Shown here: positions 59,991 through 64,000 of the stretch, in pieces
How the letters are laid out: each line of letters opens with the position of its first letter
Numbering within the stretch: the first letter of the stretch is position 1
Assembly (NCBI RefSeq): GCF_029892685.1
Contig: NZ_JARXVD010000002.1
Coordinates: forward strand, 457,903-521,902
DNA: 64,000 nucleotides
Source: Mycobacterium sp. OTB74
Lineage (GTDB): Bacteria > Actinomycetota > Actinomycetes > Mycobacteriales > Mycobacteriaceae
Reading direction: 5' to 3'
Made by a program: the position numbers and the translations under genes
The notes under the pieces: generated by a model
Told to the model about the DNA's origin: nothing
The model's input: the letters and a program-made list of their open reading frames with translations, nothing else
The model's database searches: none

Positions 59991-60890
59991 TCAGTGAACA
60001 AAATCGCTTGTAGCCGATAGGAATTGGTCGGGCTTCTCCACCATGGGACTGTGCCCTGAGCCTTCGATGATGTGCGGTGGCAGACCGACCGCAGTGTAGC
60101 GCGCGACGTTGGCCCCCGTCGGTGTCAGCACATCCCGGTCACCCCGCAGCACCAACACCGGCTTACCCAACCGCTTTAGAGTCTCCGCGACAGGACGGCC
60201 GGTTGCCTTCGAGTCGCACACCCCGGCGTAGGCCAACTGCTCCAACGAGCGGTGCGCGAACTGCGGAACGGGGAAATCTGCGGCAAAGCCAGTCTGCAGC
60301 GAGCTGTCGATGATCGCATCGACGCCACGAAATCGATCCATCGCCGGCCCGACCACCGGCCAGCACACCATCCGACCGAGCAACGGCATGGCGGCCAGAT
60401 CATCAGCCGCCAGCGTATCCGAAACCACAACCCGCCCAACCATTTCCGGGTACTCTGCGGCAAGGGCAGCCGCAACTTTCCCGCCCATCGAATGCCCGAC
60501 CAGCGCGGTGTGCCGGACGCCCAATGCCTGCAATGCGCGATGCACCGCGTCAGCCTGACCGTCGGCGTGATAGGGCGCGGCATCGGTCGGCGCCTCGGAT
60601 CCACCATGGCCGACGAAGTCCACAGCAATCACACGCCCGTTGGCGGCCAATGCCGGCGCGACCTTCTCCCACCACTCGATGGATGCCGAATACCCGTGCA
60701 GCAGAACGACAGCACGGTCACCGGGTGGTCCGTATTCACGGACATTCAGATCGGGTCCGTCCAACGCCAGCACGTGGCCACCCCCGAAGGGAGCCGCACT
60801 GCGACCGATGTGCGTCACGACCACCGCGTTCACCAGCAAGACCACCACCGCCGCCGCCACCTGCAGCCAGCCCAGAATGCGCAGTTTCAT
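59991..60890 (-). CDS. Membrane-anchored alpha/beta hydrolase
   Basis: A 299-residue protein with an N-terminal helix (residues 8-28), then an alpha/beta hydrolase: LLHGYSASIEWWEKV oxyanion loop, GHSMGG nucleophile, DRDVLTPTGANV acid, and a late GSGHSPM histidine. The full triad is present. It is a lipase/esterase-type enzyme; substrate unknown. It lies between the two WD40 genes, so it may be part of the island or an older resident. Confidence 0.88.
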   Translation of the reverse strand: MKLRILGWLQVAAAVVVLLVNAVVVTHIGRSAAPFGGGHVLALDGPDLNVREYGPPGDRAVVLLHGYSASIEWWEKVAPALAANGRVIAVDFVGHGGSEAPTDAAPYHADGQADAVHRALQALGVRHTALVGHSMGGKVAAALAAEYPEMVGRVVVSDTLAADDLAAMPLLGRMVCWPVVGPAMDRFRGVDAIIDSSLQTGFAADFPVPQFAHRSLEQLAYAGVCDSKATGRPVAETLKRLGKPVLVLRGDRDVLTPTGANVARYTAVGLPPHIIEGSGHSPMVEKPDQFLSATSDFVH

Positions 60891-60919
60891 GGTGCGACGC
60901 TACCGCCGCCCGGAGGTGA

Positions 60920-60959
60920 CGAAATAGTCACTACGCCAATGTGACTGGCGACCATTTCG
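60920..60959 (-). terminator. Hairpin after the truncated WD40 gene
   Basis: CGAAATAGTC pairs with GACCATTTCG (9 of 10) and an inner AGTCAC/GTGACT stem offers an alternative fold. It resembles the terminator at 27773-27817, suggesting a shared element family. Confidence 0.55.
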
Positions 60960-60996
60960 CACTTTTGGCGGACTTCTGTTTCCAGCAACACTGCAA

Positions 60997-63903
60997 CTAC
61001 GCTCTGGGCTTTCCGGGACACACGTCCTTGTAGGGAGTGTCCGGGGATACCCAAGCTTTCCACTCGTCGTCATTCGGGTTGGTGATCAGTTTCTGGCATA
61101 GCGCGTGTTCCCACTCGGCCGGGGCAGGTAGCCGCCAGATTGAACTGTGACCGGCGGTAGGTCCGCTGCCGGCCAACGTCATTCCCTGCGCAATAACGTA
61201 AATCCAATGTCCGTCTTTACTAAAGTACACATAGGCGGCCTTGCCCATGGGTACGGTGCTCACTGGTTCACCGATTTCGCGTCCAGATTTGAGATCCCAG
61301 AACCGCAGCGTGTCATCGGTACCGGCGTTTCCGACGGAAACTAGATAGCGGCCGTCGGGACTGTAGTCGATATCGTTGACCTCGTCGGGGTGGCCTTTCA
61401 GCGGAAGACCTTCCGCCGCAGCGCTGCTCACATCCCACTGTTGGATGGTTCCCTTCCCTGACGCCGTTGCGATGTGCCTGCTATCCGGGCTCACTACCAT
61501 GGCTGTGAATGCATCGGGACTGTCCGGACCACCGATCTGCTTAGCCTTCGGCGGCCTTATCGTCGTGTCCCAAATCCAGACCGAACCGTCGTGGCCACGG
61601 GAGAACAGGTGGGTACCGGTCTCGCTGAACATCAGTTGCACAACCGGGCCATTGTGTGCGTTCAGCGGCTCGCCGATCTGCTGACCTTTGCGCCAGTCCC
61701 ATATACGTAATGTCCCGTCTTTGCTGGCGGATGCGATGGTGTTGCCATCGGGACTGAACGCAACTGCGTTTATGCGGTCGGTGTGCCCCTTCAGCGGAGA
61801 ACTCGCTACTTTCCCCGTCGCAGCGTCAACGACGCGAATAATGTTGTCTTGCCCCACAATAGCGAGCGACCGGCCGTCACGGCTTCGTTGTACACTTAAC
61901 GCCGAACCGAATGTGTCGCTGGAAATGTGCTCGACGTGCTGCCCAGTGTCGACATTGAAGAACTGCAGCACGTTGCCCCGGAGCACTTCGATCTTCAGTG
62001 AGTCTGTGGTGCCATCCAAACCAAAAAGTTCGTAGTCACCCACGGCAGCTTTCAGGCTACCCGCCGTCTCCACCGGCAGACGGGCATCGGGATCGCCCGC
62101 CAAGATCTCGACATCATCTCCTGAGACCGCCACGACGGTGTTTCCACGATCGGTGAAAGCCACGGATCGAACCTGCGATTGGAAACTCTGCGGATTACGG
62201 ATGGGCTCCCCTGTGCCCGCGTCCCAGAGTTGCACCGTCCGCTCATTGCTACTAGTGGCGATCCTGCGCCCATCGGGACTGAATGCCAACGACCTAATCG
62301 TCCCGTAATTGCCGGTCTTTGGTGTCGCGACCAGCCGACCGGTGTTGGTGTTCCAGAGCCGAAGCGGCTCACCACCACTAATGGGCCCGAGACCATAACT
62401 TTGCCCGCCCGCAGCCACGACGCTGCCGTCCGGACTGAACGCAAGGCTTTCGATCATGTCGCCGGGGCCGATTTGATCATCCACAGACTGTTCGGTTTCA
62501 AGAAGTGCCGCACCGGTTTCCGCGTCCCATAGCCGCACGTTATCCTCGCCGCCCGCCGTGGCCAGGTGGTGCCCGTCTGGACTGAACTCCAGGGTATAAA
62601 CTATCGCGTCAGGTTTGATCTGCAGCGTGTTGATCAACCGCCCACTCGTGGTGTCCCACAACCGCACGGTGTATTTGTTGGTGTCCACAGCCGCGACCCG
62701 GCGCCCGTCAACACTGACCGCGATATCCCACACGTCATCCTGCGTACCGAGCATCTGTTGCCCGATATAACTTCCCGCATCAAAATCCCAGACCCTGATC
62801 CCTTTGTCGGCGTCGGCGTTGAAGCTTGCGAGATAGCGTCCGGTAAAGCTGAGGCCCGTCAGAGTCCGATGCAGATCGGTTAACGGAGGGCCGATCGACT
62901 TCCAGGTCTGTGTGTCAACCAACTGAATTCCCTTGGCTCCGCGGTATGCAACACGCTGACCATTACCACTCACCGCGCGAACAGCCGGATAGATTGCCTG
63001 CACGCGCGGCGCATCGTTGAGCGCATCGAGCAACCCACCGAGATTCGTGTGTTCCGGAGAGATATGCTGTGCAGCAATGAGTTTGACAAATGCCGATAAC
63101 TCACTGCCTGGCTGTTTGCCTGCTAAAATAGCCTCCCCTTCTGCGGTGAGCCGGTCTGTGTCGGCCTGACGCGTTTTCTCTTCAACTTCCTTTCGCTCGT
63201 GCCACGCGTTGTGCCATCCGAATCCCGCTATGACGACTGACACCAAGGCCACGACCAGTGCGAGACACAGCGCCCGGGTGCTCTTCTTGAGTTTCTGCGC
63301 TTGCTCCTGAGCCTCGATCTTGGCGCGTTCTTCGACCGCTGTTTGCTCTTGGGCGATACGTTCGCGCTCCTCCGCCTGCTCGGCGGCTTTGGTAAGCGTC
63401 GCCTTTTCTTCCTCAACTCGCCGCCGGTCTCGGTGTTCGCGCACAGCTGGGGTGAGTACGTCATGAGTCAACTCAATGCGCGGTGCGTCGTAACGATCTT
63501 CGAGCCTCAGCAGCCGCGAACCGATCAGCTCGTTGAGTTCGTCCTCGGAAAGGTGCGCAGGCACTGCATCCTCGAGGACGTAGTTGTTGCGGAACCCTTG
63601 TTCGCTGATCAGTTCTGACTCGATGAAGCGGGCGACGCTTGGTGGCAAATTCCGCACGCACGACGCGTAGTAGTTGGACAACGTGTCATGTTTGGCGTCT
63701 TCGACGAGCCGTTCATCGAACTTCGCCTGTCCGCGTCGCTTGCGTTCTTCGTTGAGCTCGCTACAGAACAAGCTGAGCAATGCCGGCTCGACACCTGACT
63801 CAACATGAGGACTTGGGCTACAGTCGGCACTCGTCGGAGCAGCGGGCAGATTCTGACCGGCGAGGATCTCGACCACTCTGCGCGCTAGCTCGTCGGTCAT
63901 CAT
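60997..63903 (-). CDS. WD40-repeat STAND-type protein, N-terminally truncated
   Basis: Up to 968 residues from ATG 63903. It begins in the part of a STAND/NACHT-like protein that normally follows the NTPase (LARRVVEILAG and then VEPALLSLFCSELNEERKRRG and RLLRLEDRYDAPRIELTHDVLTPAVREHRDRR). No Walker A or effector domain is present. A charged coiled coil (about 160-210) and a membrane helix (about 217-238) lead to a WD40 propeller to the end. Its start abuts an insertion-sequence end, so the original 5' part appears lost or displaced beyond the window. It may still be expressed but is unlikely to signal. Confidence 0.82.
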   Translation of the reverse strand: MMTDELARRVVEILAGQNLPAAPTSADCSPSPHVESGVEPALLSLFCSELNEERKRRGQAKFDERLVEDAKHDTLSNYYASCVRNLPPSVARFIESELISEQGFRNNYVLEDAVPAHLSEDELNELIGSRLLRLEDRYDAPRIELTHDVLTPAVREHRDRRRVEEEKATLTKAAEQAEERERIAQEQTAVEERAKIEAQEQAQKLKKSTRALCLALVVALVSVVIAGFGWHNAWHERKEVEEKTRQADTDRLTAEGEAILAGKQPGSELSAFVKLIAAQHISPEHTNLGGLLDALNDAPRVQAIYPAVRAVSGNGQRVAYRGAKGIQLVDTQTWKSIGPPLTDLHRTLTGLSFTGRYLASFNADADKGIRVWDFDAGSYIGQQMLGTQDDVWDIAVSVDGRRVAAVDTNKYTVRLWDTTSGRLINTLQIKPDAIVYTLEFSPDGHHLATAGGEDNVRLWDAETGAALLETEQSVDDQIGPGDMIESLAFSPDGSVVAAGGQSYGLGPISGGEPLRLWNTNTGRLVATPKTGNYGTIRSLAFSPDGRRIATSSNERTVQLWDAGTGEPIRNPQSFQSQVRSVAFTDRGNTVVAVSGDDVEILAGDPDARLPVETAGSLKAAVGDYELFGLDGTTDSLKIEVLRGNVLQFFNVDTGQHVEHISSDTFGSALSVQRSRDGRSLAIVGQDNIIRVVDAATGKVASSPLKGHTDRINAVAFSPDGNTIASASKDGTLRIWDWRKGQQIGEPLNAHNGPVVQLMFSETGTHLFSRGHDGSVWIWDTTIRPPKAKQIGGPDSPDAFTAMVVSPDSRHIATASGKGTIQQWDVSSAAAEGLPLKGHPDEVNDIDYSPDGRYLVSVGNAGTDDTLRFWDLKSGREIGEPVSTVPMGKAAYVYFSKDGHWIYVIAQGMTLAGSGPTAGHSSIWRLPAPAEWEHALCQKLITNPNDDEWKAWVSPDTPYKDVCPGKPRA

Positions 63904-63904
63904 A

Positions 63905-64000
63905 TGGGTCTGCTGCACGATCAGGTGACAGTTTTCTCACGCGGCTTGTCTGGCCGGTGCGGTCATGATTGCTTCGAATTCGATCGGGGTCAACCGGCCT
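63905..64000 (-). mobile_element. Right end of an insertion sequence (IS3-like)
   Basis: The 33 bases between the transposase stop and the WD40 frame fit an IS terminal repeat, with a possible TG end at 63905 (TGGGTCTGCTGCACG). The other end and any target duplication lie outside the window, so the boundary is inferred. Confidence 0.55.
63937..64000 (-). CDS. Transposase C-terminus (IS3-like), partial
   Basis: The last 20 codons are GRLTPIEFEAIMTAPARQAA followed by TGA. The L-T-P-I-E-F-E motif is the usual C-terminal end of actinobacterial IS3-family (rve/integrase core) transposases. Only this end is in the window, so the group cannot be fixed. Confidence 0.7.
   Translation of the reverse strand, partial: GRLTPIEFEAIMTAPARQAA

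Noticed and set aside
59784..60020. 78-codon plus-strand frame between the TIR and hydrolase genes
   Set aside because: No ribosome-binding site and no recognisable features; it overlaps the end of the hydrolase gene.

Overview
The window is GC-rich DNA from a non-tuberculous Mycobacterium (Mycolicibacterium-like). The evidence is a complete mce1 locus, mmpL11 with Rv0203-type hemophores, a Zmp1 (M13) metalloprotease, RicR, SigG, the Rv0183 monoacylglycerol lipase and frequent GTG starts. From recalled H37Rv gene order, positions 1.5-55 kb are broadly collinear, in inverted orientation, with Rv0155-Rv0205. Several genes are inserted or replaced. Orthologue names rest on remembered sequences and gene order, because no search was run.

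Layout. 0-1.4 kb: end of a gene with a HELTH metalloprotease-type motif and a lectin-like tail, cut by the window edge. 1.5-12.8 kb: membrane proteins, two tandem hemophore-like proteins, MmpL11, the orphan Mce-associated proteins OmamB/OmamA and Zmp1. 12.8-16.8 kb: an L,D-transpeptidase, the copper repressor RicR with its operator, IlvD and an SPW-motif membrane protein. 17-22.1 kb: a minus-strand run of a secreted protein, DAPG-hydrolase-like protein, O-methyltransferase, metallohydrolase, DUF2786 protein, lipoprotein hydrolase and monoacylglycerol lipase. 22.2-27.8 kb: SigG, alcohol and lactate dehydrogenases, an SDR, MarR and pirin. 27.8-42.6 kb: the mce1 operon on the minus strand, running fadD5-yrbE1A-yrbE1B-mce1A to F-mam1A to D, with the divergent GntR regulator mce1R. 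43.5-50.9 kb: TB18.5-like protein, thioesterase, adhE1, TetR, P450, acyl-CoA dehydrogenase, SDR and TetR. 51-55.4 kb: a 36-residue ORF, CorA and an E. coli-type pntA-pntB pair.

55.4-64 kb is accessory. A TIR-STAND NTPase-WD40 protein of about 1,427 residues and a second coiled-coil/TM/WD40 protein flank an alpha/beta hydrolase. The second WD40 protein has no P-loop and starts next to an insertion-sequence end. The two WD40 proteins share a C-terminal signature. This looks like a small island of NLR-type conflict genes, one apparently decapitated by a transposon, and it is the best candidate here for an unusual system.

Functionally the core is cell-envelope lipid work. Mce1, Mam1 and FadD5 import and activate fatty or mycolic acids, OmamA/B support Mce transporters, MmpL11 exports envelope lipids, and the lipase and oxidoreductases process lipids. 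Most genes within clusters overlap by 4 bases (ATGA or GTGA), which suggests translational coupling. Several convergent gene pairs are separated by long hairpin terminators.
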